A stretch of DNA of 64,000 nucleotides from Nematostella vectensis (taxonomy: Eukaryota > Cnidaria > Anthozoa > Actiniaria > Edwardsiidae), in assembly GCF_932526225.1 (NCBI RefSeq), contig NC_064034.1, positions 6,122,001-6,186,000 of the forward strand. The letters run 5' to 3'. Made by a program: the position numbers and the translations under genes. This document shows positions 44,901-57,687 of the stretch, one piece after another (the stretch's first letter is position 1; the number at the start of each line of letters is the position of its first letter). The notes beneath the pieces are model-generated. The model saw nothing but the letters and a program-made list of their open reading frames with translations, ran no database searches and was not told the origin of the DNA.

Positions 44901-45932
44901 CGAGTCGATTTTGCTAGTAAAACTGGCAATCATGCTAGCACCTTTGCTCGTTCTTAATCAAAATTATGGTCGCTTTTAAAGTTATGCTCATTTTTTGAAA
45001 CATTATGCTCGACAAAATGGCAGAACAATTAAAAAAATGTTAATCTTTATAAAAATCTTATTTAATAGGCTTAAATTTACAGCAACCCAGTGAAATACAA
45101 AAAGCTTAATGCGAAACTATGAAACACAAAGCTTTACTGACTGTAACGCAAAAAAAAAAAAAAAAAAAACAGAAACAGAGTTTCAATGCTTGTTTTACTG
45201 AAGCATCAGAAGCGTCGCACTTATTGCTGACCACAGCTGCACTTTTTGGAATCCACATAACGACTCAACTTTTATTCTCTTTCCTCGTGATCAGCAACAA
45301 CACATTGCGCTGTTTTACGAGAGCAAGAGTGGGACTGGGAACAAGTTTTTGTTTCTAGACTTTCTGTTCCGGCTCTTTCCCACCCCTTCTTGTCCTGGGG
45401 GGACTCTCATCAACTCTGAAGACCGTTTGATAGAAATTGCAAAAACGACCAAATCGAAACACTTGTGTGGTATTTCACGTCCATAATTTCCATTGTAAGC
45501 GAAAATATAATGACGATCAATGTTTCACCATGAAATAACGAATTTGCACCATGAAATAACAAAGTTGCACCATGAAATTGCAAAAACAGGAAATCAGCAA
45601 ACCAACGCGCACGTAGAAAATTGAAAATTATACTTTGAAGAATGTTTTTTGTGCAAATAGAATTTCTGATACACAATAAATAATGCACGTTTATCGTACC
45701 TATTTTAAGGTAAGAAGAAAATAATTCAAGGTAATGGAGGTCACACTTAAAGTACGAAAGCCGAGAAGGGCCATCAGATTTCCGAGATAATTTCCGAGAT
45801 GATAATTTCAGAGATGATAATTTCAGAGATAATAATTTCAAAGATAAATATTTCAGAGATGATAACTTGAGATGCTAATTTCAGAGATTATAATTTCGGA
45901 TAAAGAATTCTGCCGGCTTAATGAGCATGCAG

Positions 45933-47107
45933 CACTCGATCGACACAACAATTCCCCCACAGCTACGTACCCGAAACGATCCCAGGACCCGAAACGATCC
46001 CCAAAAGTACCCCAACTGATCCTCGGACCCGAAACGATACCGAGGAGTCCCCGAAATCAACCCCACGGAATTGCGGTAATGGACAAAGGGAAAGCAGAAG
46101 AAATACTTGCAATTCTTGAAGCATAATTAAGGGTTAACAGCGACACGATTTCTAAACAACGTGACTAAAAAATATTAAATTTCAACACAATACTTCTTTT
46201 TATTACATTGCCCGGCGTTAAACCCATAAACAGAGTCTAAAACAAATACACAACTTTTAATTGCTACTGAAAGAAATACAGCATGTATAAATATAGCACA
46301 GCTTTGCTCAGATCGTTCAAACTTTTGACCTTCCATCACACTCTAAACATTTTGCGGTTCCAACACATGACTCTGACACTATAAATCTTATTTCTGGTAA
46401 ACATCACCCCTAAAAAATAATATTCATTCGACAACAAAACATGTATTTCACCACGAAATCCTTGTTCACACGAGCGAATATTTATCGACACATTTTAGGC
46501 AGCCGGTTTGGCCGAGAAGATGGAATGACAAAAGCACACTGAGTTATACACTCGAACAACCCTTCTACTACCGATGTAAAATATTAAGAGGATGTGGCTT
46601 TTGTTGAAAGCAAATATTATGTGAGTTTTGAACTTCCTTATGTAGTCGTGCGTACACCCCGGCATGATCTCATGATATGATAGGTCTTTCGTTCACCGAA
46701 AACAAACATGCCAAAAAAATAACAAAAAAAAACATTTCACTTCCTATAAAAAGCAGCATGTCCTATCTGTAAAGACTTTCTTTTATGGCTTGTTATGTAA
46801 AAATGATTTATCCACGCCGGGTTCTTCAAATTGCTATCACAAGCTAGTTGACCCCAATTTCTGACTCAAACACTGTATTCCCCCGCAGTCGTATATTAAA
46901 ATCTTAATACTATAGTTTTAGTTAATGTACATTCCCTTTTAATAACACAAACAAGGCTAAATGTTTCATATGTTTTTAAAACTGAAAGCCAATCCTTACA
47001 CATTCCTTTAGTTGTCCATTACTGTAATTCCTTGGGGTTCATTTCGGGGACTCTAGTGGATCGTTTCGGGTACGTAGCTGTGGGGGAATTGTTGTGTCGA
47101 TCGAGTG
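45933..47107. mobile_element. Non-autonomous element with perfect 50-bp inverted ends
   Basis: 45933-45982 and 47058-47107 are exact reverse complements over 50 bases, starting CACTCGATCGACACAACAAT. The similarity continues inward (AGTCCCCGAAAT, AATGGACAA on both sides), with the left side lengthened by duplicated CCCGAAACGAT blocks. No long open frame between. Confidence 0.85.
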
Positions 47108-48571
47108 TAATTAATAGTAATTAATCTTATCTCTTTGGAAGAAATATCAGTTAGCAAGATGTTTATCTCGAGGTAAAAGTTTGTAACCAAATATTTATAT
47201 CTGACTTTGTCCTGCTGGGTTAAACAAAGACAAACATAATGTCTCACGGGTCTGGAAATTCGAGCTAGCAAATAAATAGGAACTCACAACAGCAACAATC
47301 TATATTTACACACAAGCTAAAACATTTTGGAGGAGGCGTATAAAGATGGAGCCATAACGACAAATTTCCCTTTTAAAGCATGTATCGAATTTCTTTGTAA
47401 GAGAGTAGAGCAAACATTTTCGGGTTTGCTTCCTTAAAAAAAGCGCATCAATGTAGCCCTCTTTAAAGAATGTATTTTGTTGCAAAGAAATGGTTTGACT
47501 TGAATCTCAAGTGTACACATTTTGCGTGGTTCAAATCTCAGTCATGCTGCATCGTAAACGTTTGTAAAAATTTGTGATCAAATATTTATATCACAACTCT
47601 ATACATATCAAAGCAAATAAGGAACTCACTGAAGTAGGAACTCACTGTGCTTAGTCATGCTTTTAGCTGAATCTCACAAAAACCGTAAAGCTTTTTAAAG
47701 CTTAAAAGTCTATTAAACATTACATAACGAAATTTTAGAAGGATCCCTGCAAGCTGACAGTTTTGCCAACTTATTGGACGCTTGACTCTAAAACGAGCAT
47801 TATCTGAAAAAAATAATAATAAACTGCTCAATCCACCCTTCTAATACAATCCCGTCCAAAGAATCAGTCCATATAGGGGAAAAAAGATACGTGATCCCTT
47901 GTATTTACATTTTTAGATAATATTTATTTTTTATACTAAAACATACATTAAATGGTTGAAGAATAAATTTAAGCTCCTTTTGTTGTAGTTTCTAAAGTTT
48001 GGAATAAAAAAGCAATCACTTGTCGAATTAAAACATCCAGTTTAGGTGGATGTTTTAGCGGTAACCCCATTTTATTTTTAGAATCACTGTCAACTTTATG
48101 TTATGAATTATCCACCAATAAGAAGGAAAAGCGCGTGAAAAAGATATTACGAGGGCCGTTATATTATTTATTATCTACTATTTTTCTTGCAACTCGTATA
48201 GTCACCGAAATAGCATAAAACTACGCTATTTTGACGACACATAACATTTTTTAAACAGCCAGGAAACAAAAAAATTGGATAACATATGACACGATATAGA
48301 GACTGCGAAACTTGACATCTTTCAGAGTGAGGCGTAATAATAGGTAACGCCATACATAAAGTGTAAGCCATTATAGGCACATAAGCACCTGTCAAAAAGT
48401 CTACCAAAGCCCCTGCTTCGCGGAGAAAACACAGTCAAATGGTGCTAAGTTTCAGTTTTATGTTTACTTAACTAACATACTATTTTTACAGAAAAATCTG
48501 CTTCAAACTCCGTGTTTTGATAAATACAAAAAGCCCAAATAGTCGTGTTCGTGAACCAGAAGAATGAATAC

Positions 48572-48646
48572 AATACACCGAAAACTGGAATTCGACTCTT
48601 CCAAAGACGAAATTTAGCAGAGTCGAATTCCAGTTTTTGGTGTATT
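48572..48646. repeat. Foldback (hairpin) element, copy 1
   Basis: 28-bp arms (AATACACCGAAAACTGGAAT...) with one mismatch around a 19-base loop. The 50 bases before it are shared with copy 2. Confidence 0.85.
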
Positions 48647-50938
48647 TTAATTTTGCTTTTAGATATACCATTTTCTGTCACCGCTAGGTATGTACTAAAA
48701 CAATCGCATAGGCCCAGTAAAAAGCGGGCTTCGGGCACTATTTATTTGGTTACCGTTTTTTTTTCCCTTTGCATCTCTACCGCGCATACACGGCCTTTTA
48801 TTCGTATGAACAAAATATTTTGTGTAGTGAGTTTTAACATTCGCGCAACTGGAAGGAGTGCGCGGTCGACCTGCTATCCTACGAGGTTAGCAAGGTATCC
48901 AAGAGTTTGAACGAAAATTTTGATAAGCGAAGATTTTAAATGCCCTAAAAAATGTACGTCGTCAAAATAAACAATAAAAAAATAAAATAAAAAATAAAAA
49001 AACATCAAGAAATTCTTGAATAAGCAAACAATCTAAGTATTCTTCGTTTAATTCGTTGGTAGAAAGTGAAATCTTTATTAGAAATATTCGCCTTCGCGCC
49101 CTTTTGGTTTTGGGGAGAAAATAGTTTGCTTATAGTTTTGGTAATTCGGAAAGCTAAAAAGATATCGTACAAAACACATTTACATTATAAAAGTAAAATT
49201 GAGTAAGTTGGATAAGAAACCACAAATATAGATAATTAACTCTGACTAATATTCTAACTAAAAAAACATTGACGGTAAGAAGCGGCTAATTGATGTTTTG
49301 AGATCAATCATTTGTTTTTAGCAGAAAAAAATACATTATTAGAACAAGTAGGCCATGGAATTATAAGTAACGTAACCCTTGATTCATTAAAAATAAATCC
49401 TCGATTATTTTACTTCGGAGAAGTTGGGAAAAATAACAGTCCGCATCTAAGCAATTGACTCCTTTCACACACTGACAAAAGGAAACTCGACGAACTTTGC
49501 GCAGCATTAATTTACACATAAAATGACGCTAAAATAATAAGATAATATAAATAAGATATAAAAGTTTTGGACAGGGGAAGATTAAAATGTATTTTCGTGA
49601 TTACAGCCGGTTCGTGTCTCATCTTACCTTATTGTCAAAGTCCGATGAGCGAAATATCATCTAAATGTCCCATACACCATCCCGCTATTAAATATTAACC
49701 ATGGCAGCTGGAATGAAAGAATTATCAAGAAAGTTTTTTTAACAGTGAAAATATTCGAATAAGCCTATACTTGAAACAAAAAGCATGTAAATTTTAATGC
49801 GTTTTTTATTTTTATTTTTAAATCGCAAAGACTATTCTTTTAAAACCTGTCATAGTTGAAGTTTTCAGAAGCTAAATGTACGCACTAAATGTAGCTAATT
49901 AAAACTAATAATATCAGTGTCATTCCAGCTTTCCTACTTTGAAAGTCAAATGGTGGTAAAATTGTTTTAAAAACAAACGGAGCGCATAACATGTTTTGAT
50001 GATCCCAAGTGTTCCCTCCGACGCCAAAGAAAAGAAAATCAAAACTTACTAGGTCTTCAGAAAAGTTTGAAGAAGAATTAAAAATGGTAAAAAAAATCTA
50101 ATAACTGAATCCTTTCAGCCGCCGCCTTGTCATTCTAGCGAAATTCCAAGTGTGCCCTTTCCATGCGATATTTCCTATTATATTTATTAACCTATTGTTT
50201 CGAAAATTTCATCACATAATTAGTTTCCATCGTTAGATGAAAACAATAACAACGGATGTCCGACAACGACTCTTTAATTTTCAGAGAGACCCGCAAAATA
50301 TAATACTCGAGGTGGTCTTTCAAAGGATACAACTACCTTGCACACGCTAACACCTCCTTCTTTCCTCCGGGACTCGAATAAAGCTTCTTAAAATGAGTAG
50401 AGTTACCTCACTCATGTGCGCCGCATCAATGCGTCTCTCACCTTCCTTTTAGGGGAATCTTTAACATATGAATGTTATGCTTGCTAAGATGCTAAAAACA
50501 GATCATGAGAGCAACTGGAGGAACCCTTGGTAAAGTAATTAGCAGTCACCACCTAAGAACGCTTGCGCAGTGGACTTAAGTAATTAGGGGACTTAAAGGC
50601 CTGTCTACACTAGCAACTTTTGTCGCGCGACACGGGCTGAAATTTTTGCGGCGGTTTTTATCGCACTTAAATCGCGCGTGTAAACAGCCTGCAAATTAGT
50701 AACAACTCAACAAGTTCGTTGCCACCCAAGATTTTATCTTGAATTTAGTGACTAGGTTGCTAAGGGTTTCCTAGCAACATGACGTCTGCCGTGCGTTGGT
50801 CAAGAGCGACTCAAAAACGGAATATCAAACATTTATCCTAGTCTCCTTGGCTTTTTGAAAATATAGTATCAAAATTTCAACTTTATTCGTTTCCCAAAGG
50901 TTTAGGACATAAAAAAAAGCTCTTGAAAAAAGTTAGAC

Positions 50939-52737
50939 ATGAACAGGTCGAAAAAATACCAAAGGAATGGTGAAAGGCAGAGATCAACGAGTCCATTTCG
51001 ACAGCCCGTGAATTTCAGTACAGGAGATGGGAACGAGTTCCCGGCTAGTCTATCATGCGAACTGACCCCGTCAATTGAAGAAAGGGCGAGAGAGACAAAA
51101 GAAACGGAGTCAGCAAGCGACGAAATTAACAGACCATTTCACGTCACGAAGGGAGATAATGACGATATAACAAAACATCAAGGGAAATGGCAAACGAATT
51201 ACTTCAGCCTTGAAGGTAGACAGCAAAAAAGCCGCCAAGTCTCACGAAATCTCCCTATACATCTAGAGGGAAGTTCGGACGATATCGATTATGATGCAGA
51301 AGCGAGCCAGCCGGCAGGAGACATCCTTGCCAGTGAACAACCAAATCTAAACACACACATCAATTGTTTATCGAAGCGAGCTACGAGGCCCAAAGTAAAT
51401 ATAACCCTTCCTCGGGAAACAGAAGAAAAATATCTACATTTACAACCACCGTTCAGTCCGCCCAGAAATCACGGGTCACTCAGTCGATACACCTCGAAAA
51501 ACTCACTCAGTCCGATAAGTCCAATCAGTCCACAAAAGCAGCGTCTAGGGTTTAGACAGCGCACTGGCTCGACTGACTCGTCGGGCTCGTTCGGCCGACG
51601 CACTTCACAAAACTCCCTGAGTCCAAAAAGTCCAATCAGTACGTCCAGTTCACGAAGCTCAACTTGGTCCCTTAGCTCACAGATGATAAGAAAAGTCCAA
51701 AGATTATGCCGGGACGTGGATCACCCAGCTCGTGTGGTCCATTAAGCCCACGTTCTTCACCAAACTCGCTGAGTCCAAGAAGTCCCATTAGTCCAAGAGA
51801 ACAACTAAGGACAATTAAAACGCTGGAATCTCTTAGTCTAGACGATGCTACTACTCCAATGAACTCCTGTATGCCTTCGGTTCTTTATCACTCCCCTAAC
51901 AGTCCATCTGGATTCTCGTACAAAGATGGAAAATGTCACGAAAACCCTATGTCACGAATGAAGAGTCGACATTTCCAGGAAACTGCTTTCCGGGAGTTAT
52001 CCCAAAATGAGATGGTGCATACTTTATCACCGAATAGTGTTCTTCCGTTGGTGCCCATAAGTAAGACGAGGCATAGTTACGATAGTAATAAGGGGAACAA
52101 CAAAATAAGACTCAAGGCCACGGAGAGAGAGATAACAACAAGAGAAATACAGGAACCAATCACTGCGGATCAACCGTTGCCCATGTCAAATCCGCGTGGC
52201 CACTTGCCTAAACCTCAGCATGACCCTCAAAAGACAGACAGCCATGAGTTACATTATCATGAAGATGGTATCACCAAAGGTGCGGCTATCGAGTCCTTCC
52301 CACTGGGATTTTGTGAGGAGAAAGGCCTTTGCAACGACAGAACTACCGCGACTTTCTCAATCAACGTTCCTCAACAACATGATGGAAAAGCCCTAACTGA
52401 GCCACCAACGCCTGCCCAAGGTAAGAAAACAGTGCCAAGCACGACGCTTAGCAAAGAGCAGGCCGAAGAAAATGTAGGTAGCCCTACAACAACTGACGAA
52501 TGCACTGAGCAACAAACTCCGATACCAGGGCCAGGAGCCGAAGCCTTGGACAATGATAATGGATGTCCCGTTCACTTAAAGTCAGAAGAAAACGCCGCAT
52601 GGCTGTATGCGAGGAGCTTGAGAATGGACAATGAGACAAGAGATAGAGCACCTCGATACCATGCGAAAAAAGATGCACAACAAGCGAGCCTCAAGATAAT
52701 AAGCCGGTATGAAGTGGTACGGCCGGGTGGGGGATAA
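50939..52737 (+). CDS. Ser/Pro-rich hypothetical protein, two frames joined by a 44-nt intron or a frameshift
   Basis: The first frame (50939-51745) and the second (open from 51676 to 52737) overlap and share one repeated motif: NSLSPISPIS, NSLSPKSPIS and NSLSPRSPIS. They are therefore one gene. A candidate intron 51639-51682 (GTACGT...CTCACAG, 44 nt) restores the frame exactly; otherwise a one-base indel or an assembly error explains it. Joined length is about 580 residues. The product is low-complexity, hydrophilic and probably disordered, rich in SP sites for proline-directed kinases; no membrane segment or known domain is seen. The last codons lie in a minisatellite, so the natural 3' end may be lost or spliced elsewhere. 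Confidence 0.6.
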
Positions 52738-53496
52738 TAAGCCGGTATGAAGTGGTACGGCCGGGTGGGGGATAATAAGCCGGTATGAATTGGTACGGCT
52801 GGGTAGGAGATAATGAGCCGGTATGAAGTGGTACGGCCGGGTGGGGGATAATAAGCCGGTATGAAGTGGTACGGCCGGGTGGGGGATAATAAGCCGGTAT
52901 GTAGTGGTACGGCGGGTGGGGGATAATAAGCCGGTGTGAAGTGGTACAGCCGGATGGGGGATTATAAGCCGGTATGAAGTGGTACGGCCGGGTGGGGGAT
53001 AATAAGCTGGTATGAAGTGGTACGACCGGGAGGGGGATAATAAGCCGGTATGAAGTGGTACGGCCGGATGGGAGATAATAAGCCGGTATGAAGTGGTACA
53101 GCCGGGTGGGGGATAATAAGCCGGTATGAAGTGGTACGGCCGGGTGGGGGATAATGAGCCGGTATGAAGTGGTACGGCCGAGTGGGGGATAATAAGCCGG
53201 TATGAAGTGGTACGGCCGGGTGGGGGATAATAAGCCGGTATGAAGTGGTACGGCCGGGTGGGGGATAATAAGCCGGTATGAAGTGGTACGGCCAGGTGGG
53301 GGATAATAAGCCGGTATGAAGTGGTACGACCGGGTGGGGGATAATAAGCCGGTATGAAGTGGTACGACCGGGTGGGGGATAATAAGCCGGTATGAAGTGG
53401 TACGGCTGGGTGGGGGTTAATAAGCCGGTATGAAGTGGTACGGCCGGGTGGGGGATAATAAGCCGGTATGAAGTGGTACGGCCAGGTGGGGGATGC
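52695..53496. repeat. 38-bp minisatellite, about 21 copies
   Basis: Unit: ATAATAAGCCGGTATGAAGT then GGTACGGCCGGGTGGGGG. It overlaps the end of the Ser/Pro-rich gene. The unit is not a multiple of three, so long minus-strand frames (up to 333 codons) are by-products. Confidence 0.95.
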
Positions 53497-54178
53497 AGGG
53501 GTGAGGGTTGTTGGCAAACCCCAAAAATGTTGTCTTGAATCACAGTAAATGTGAAAGTTGATTAATTTTACAGTTCGTTTCAACTAATTTGGCGTCCAAG
53601 GGCCTTAAAATGTTTTAAAATCCTCCGCTGCCGCTGTCAGAACTATTTTAGCATTATTCATATATACCTATTTCAATAAACATTGTCAGTGCAAAAGGCG
53701 AATGGCAACTGGCAGTTCTAAGACCAATTACTGCTTATGGGTATAATCATTTGTAAGAATTAAGATGATAAGTAATAAAATCGAATAAGTTATCTACATT
53801 TTCCTACATTCCGTAGAAATTTGACGAGTTCCATGGCATTTTTGATAGAAGAACTGCCATTTGACAATTGACATTTCACATTTGCACTGACAACATATTT
53901 TAAAATATATATATTGGTGTCGATTTTTATAAGTATACACTTGGCGGGAACTTCATAAGAACGCGAGCTCTGACGATTGTTGGTTTGTTGAATTGCTTCA
54001 TTGCGAAAATAAAACCATTTTTATAAATTAATTAAGAGCAAAAAGGAAGGGATGTGATATGTTATTCAGTAAATGTGTTTTTATTGATTCTCAAACGAGA
54101 AAAACTCACACCAGACGACAGAATTTTCGAGTGATACGGAACATATAACCGCTGCTACGGAACTACTACCATTATGTG

Positions 54179-54400
54179 CTTATGCCTGGTGCACACTAGT
54201 GACATAACGACATAATAACATAGGCGCGCGCACCCTTATGTTCATATGTTCAAGAGTGAATGGTTCGAAATTTTGACAAGAGAAAAAACATGTTTTTTTT
54301 CTTTTATGTCATTGTGTCCATGTCTTTATGTCGGGCTTAAAACGCGTGCGCGCGCCTATGTTGTTATGTCGTTATGTCACTACTGTGCACTAGGCATAAG
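54179..54400. mobile_element. MITE with 53-bp inverted ends
   Basis: 54179-54231 and 54348-54400 are inverted copies with three mismatches, starting CTTATGCC(T)GGTGCAC and containing GACATAACGACATAA. A third, partial copy of the right end follows at 54420-54510, so a second element or duplication abuts it. Confidence 0.85.
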
Positions 54401-54718
54401 AGAAAAAAAGTTTTTTTTTTGTCCATGTCGTTATGTCGGGCTTAAAAGAGTACGCGCGCCTAAGTTGTTATTTCGTTATGTCACTAGTGTGCACTACGAA
54501 TTACAGAAAAAATACATATAAATAAATAAAATTTGAAAATGTGTAGTCTTTTCTGTGCATATTATATGCATAAGTAAATTTGTAGTCGTCTTATGAAAAA
54601 TCATGAGCATTGGGCCCTCCGCAAAAAGACAGAGCAATTTTAACATGAACTGATATGAAACAGGTTATCGTACTTACACCTGTGGCACGCACAGAGCTTT
54701 ATACCGGCTTGGTGTCTT

Positions 54719-55241
54719 TTAAACACGAGGTTCCGCTATAAAAGGGAAAGCTCCTCCCACCCCCGGGCTTCAATTTGCAATTATAATCAGAACACTGCCA
54801 CGCTAGCAGTCACAAATTATAAGCCTCTTGTAAAATTGCTTATCTCTGAGCCTCAGTCGGTTAGAATAAAACTATTTTTGCACAGGTAACAAGACAGTTG
54901 TGTTAAGAAATAAGTTAGTGATTTGCTGTTCACGTTTTGGGGCAAAATTTTTAATTTTGCGCTGTCCTTAATCCGCATAAATTATTCTCGCGCTGTGATG
55001 AAAATGCTCGTCTTTTAGAGCACGAAAAGCTTGGCATGCATTATTTTACTATAAATCGGAACATTTTAGCTGAACAAGTCTAGGAATGATACTTAATTTG
55101 GTTTAGAATATGAAGTTTGAATTTAGCGCTCAGAGCAATTATCCTGACATGTTGACTCATTGACGGCTGATTGATAACTGATTGTTCTTGAGCCAGGGGA
55201 TCGGAGGAGCTTTCCCTTTTATAGCGGAACCTCGTGTTTAA
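54719..55241. mobile_element. MITE with perfect 35-bp inverted ends and TTAA target sites
   Basis: 54723-54757 and 55203-55237 are exact reverse complements over 35 bases (ACACGAGGTTCCGCTATAAA...). TTAA flanks both sides (54719-54722, 55238-55241). TTAA duplication is the mark of piggyBac-type transposition; the assignment is inference, as no transposase is present. Confidence 0.85.
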
Positions 55242-55406
55242 GCCCTAAAAAGAGTCTCTTCTAATAAAACTCGAATCTTGAGAGAAATCGAAATTAAATC
55301 GAGTCATCGGGAAATGTTTAGAATATTTTGAGAATATAAAATAGTACATAAATAATCATAATGGATCAATGTTATAATAATAAGTCCATGTAAGACATAA
55401 AGGAAT

Positions 55407-55571
55407 AAATACAAAAAGCCCATCAAATAGTCGTGTTCGTGAACCAGAAGAATGAATACAATACACCTAAAACTGGAATTCGACTCTGCCAAATTTTCGT
55501 CAGCCTGCTCTGACTGCCCCGAAGAAGTCTTGTTAAAGACGAAAAGTTGGCAGAGTCGAATTCCCGTTTTG
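55407..55571. repeat. Foldback element, copy 2
   Basis: Arms with AAAACTGGAATTCGACTCTG and its complement around 55472-55569, and the same upstream flank (AGTCGTGTTCGTGAACCAGA) as the copy at 48572. The arms here are longer, reaching TTTTCGTC. Confidence 0.8.
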
Positions 55572-56468
55572 TAAGACATAAAGGAAGTATAATTAACAAC
55601 AAAAAATTAAAAACTTTAGTCTTTATACAGGAGGTTCGAGTTTATCGAGAGACCAACCTCGGGATCGTAAAAATCCCCCCTAAAGGGGTAAAAATAAATA
55701 CAATAAATGTAAAAATGGCATTCAAATATTTGGAATTTGAAAAGGCTGCTTTATATCCACTTTTGAAGCCCAAATTACCCTCTATGCTGGCAAACAATAA
55801 CGTGTTCCTGGACTTAGGGACATAATGCACACAGTTACACAAGTCATGCACTTGCAAGCTACTAGTACGCTATCGTAGGTAACTCATATACACAGTCACA
55901 CATGCGGTGGTAAGCTACTGGTACGTGGGCAAATCGTATTTAATCATACATAGAGTCGGTAGGTTTTTCATGTCACGCAATTTGAATCAAATGGTTTCGA
56001 TTCTCGTTTGCAAGTTTGTAGGTTTCTTGCATGTGGTCATAAATAGTCATCAATAACTCGTAATACTAAGAAGTCACTCGTATGCGGGCGAGTGGTCTGT
56101 AAATCGCATGTAGTCGTGGGTTAATCGCATTGTAGTATTATGTAATCTTAGATTAATCGCATGTAGTCGTGGGTTTATCGAATGTACTCGTGAGTTACTC
56201 CTATGAAGTCTACTCGTATGTATTCGTAGATTACTCATTCTTCAGGCTAATACTCGTTTGTGTATAATCATTCATAGTTCGTGTTCGTTCTCGAGGACTA
56301 GAGCGCACTTCTGCTCTGCAGTTCATACGATCCCTTATCTTTCTCTTCCTAGTCCATATCCTAAAAAGCCCTTAGCAATGCTGTCTCAGAAGATGGCACT
56401 ACAAGCTTGGGTATCATCATACAATTATACATATAATGTACACCTGATAGATGACGATCAGTTAGATA

Positions 56469-56552
56469 TCACATTCTGAACACGCCGTATTTGGGGGGTT
56501 CAAACCGCTGGGTCGCAGACGCCAAGGCAGCGCGGAGACTGAGGCCGAGAAC
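56469..56552 (-). CDS. MCC-beta-like exon M, C-terminus
   Basis: 84 nt after TTTCAG, with TGA at 56469-56471. It encodes VLGLSLRAALASATQRFEPP and KYGVFRM; GxFRM is the usual end of the family. Confidence 0.95.
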   Translation of the reverse strand, partial: VLGLSLRAALASATQRFEPPKYGVFRM

Positions 56553-56771
56553 CTGAAACAAATATAATGTGTACTAACAGTCAACATGGAACTTTTTTGT
56601 GGCTGTTACTAGATGGTCTTTACATAGCATTCCAATCGAGTGGGTAAATGCAATCGAAAGAATAGATTTTGGAGTTCTACACGTTTTGGATAATGAGAAA
56701 AAAAAATAAACCTTGTAAGTATTAGTGAAAAAGTGTCTGGTTTCCATTATTCGTTAATAGCGTTGACTTGC

Positions 56772-56853
56772 CTTCCTTGTATCTTGGGGTAGAATCACTC
56801 CGTCGTCCCATAAGCGTGCGGTGCCATAATACGCCCCTGACTCAGCATCATAT
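56772..56853 (-). CDS. MCC-beta-like exon L, GC donor
   Basis: 82 nt, GTAAG|ATATGA to AAG|GCAAGT. It encodes [20 protein letters not shown] then LPQDTRK. The GC donor is required for the phase 0 join to VLGLSL. Confidence 0.85.
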
Positions 56854-57059
56854 CTTACGAGATGAAAAATAAAAATAATAATGCAAAAAAATGAAATGGT
56901 TCATGGGGGAGGGAGAGGGGGATTCCAGACATTATCATGCATTGAAGGCAAAAATGGGCAGGCAATACTGCGAGTTTTTTTTTTTTTTTTTTTTTTTACA
57001 TCATGCTTATCATATCATATAGTCGTAAATAATTCGCATGTACTGGACGTGCAAGACAC

Positions 57060-57485
57060 CCATATGTAGTCGTTGGTTTCTTTCAAGTAGTCCTGGGTTT
57101 CTTGTACTTTGTATGTAGTCGTTGGTTGTCGTAGGTTACTTGTAAATAGTCTTATGTTACCCGTATGTAGTCGTACAGGTTACTTGTGAGTAGTCGTAGG
57201 TTATTCGTACAGGTGACTAGTAAATAGTCGTGTGTTACTCGTATGTAGTCGTGCAGGTGACTCGTAAATAGTCGTGGGTTACACGTATCTAGTCGTATAG
57301 GATATTCGTAAATAGTCGTAGGTTACTTGTATGAAGTCGTAGGATACTCGTAAGTAGTCGTAATTCGTATGAAGTCGAAGGATACTCGTATGCAGTCGTA
57401 GGTTACTAGTATGTAAACGTGGGTTACTCGTATGTAGTCGTAGGTTACTCGTACGTAGTCGTATAGTCGTATAGTCGTATATTTT
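57060..57485. repeat. Degenerate GTAGTCGTAGG-type tandem repeat
   Basis: In the intron between exons K and L; units of about 24 bp with TCGTAGGTTACTCGTATGTA. Related repeats occur downstream of the gene at 55890-56240. Confidence 0.75.
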
Positions 57486-57634
57486 TTTTTTACCGTGAAA
57501 CAAATACACCTCCAAGTCTCTCCTCGAGCAATAAAACGAAGATAATATTATATTTTCTCAAGTCAATCATGAATAAGGTGTTTGTCAACAGTTACTAGAT
57601 TACTAGATGACTTATATGCGTATATGGGCGTTAC

Positions 57635-57687
57635 TTCTTTAGAAGTTTGGCTTCCTTTTCATCTTGATTATCACTCTGGTTTTCACC
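57635..57687 (-). CDS. MCC-beta-like exon K
   Basis: 53 nt, TTGCAG|GGTGAA to GAA|GTAACG. Acidic linker, NQSDNQDEKEAKLLK, in the place of the family's variable charged stretch. Confidence 0.8.

Larger units (their letters stand above)
43567..50938. other. Intergenic region, 7.4 kb
   Basis: Between the start of the channel gene (minus) and the Ser/Pro-rich gene (plus), which diverge, so both promoters should be here. It contains a partial CRE-palindrome element, a GATAATTTC(A)GA microsatellite at 45780-45900, an element with 50-bp inverted ends and a foldback sequence. From 47108 to 50938 apart from the foldback I see only AT-rich sequence; a CpG-richer patch with GTCGCGCGACA and TCGCGCGTG lies at 50590-50700. 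Confidence 0.6.
53497..56468. other. Intergenic region, 3 kb
   Basis: Between the 3' ends of two convergent genes. It contains three inverted-repeat elements (listed) and, at 55890-56240, degenerate TCGTATGTAGTCG-type repeats. No exon recognised. Confidence 0.6.

Noticed and set aside
52582-53583. 333- and 193-codon minus-strand frames
   Set aside because: Readings of the 38-bp minisatellite in cycling frames; no methionine context or splice structure.
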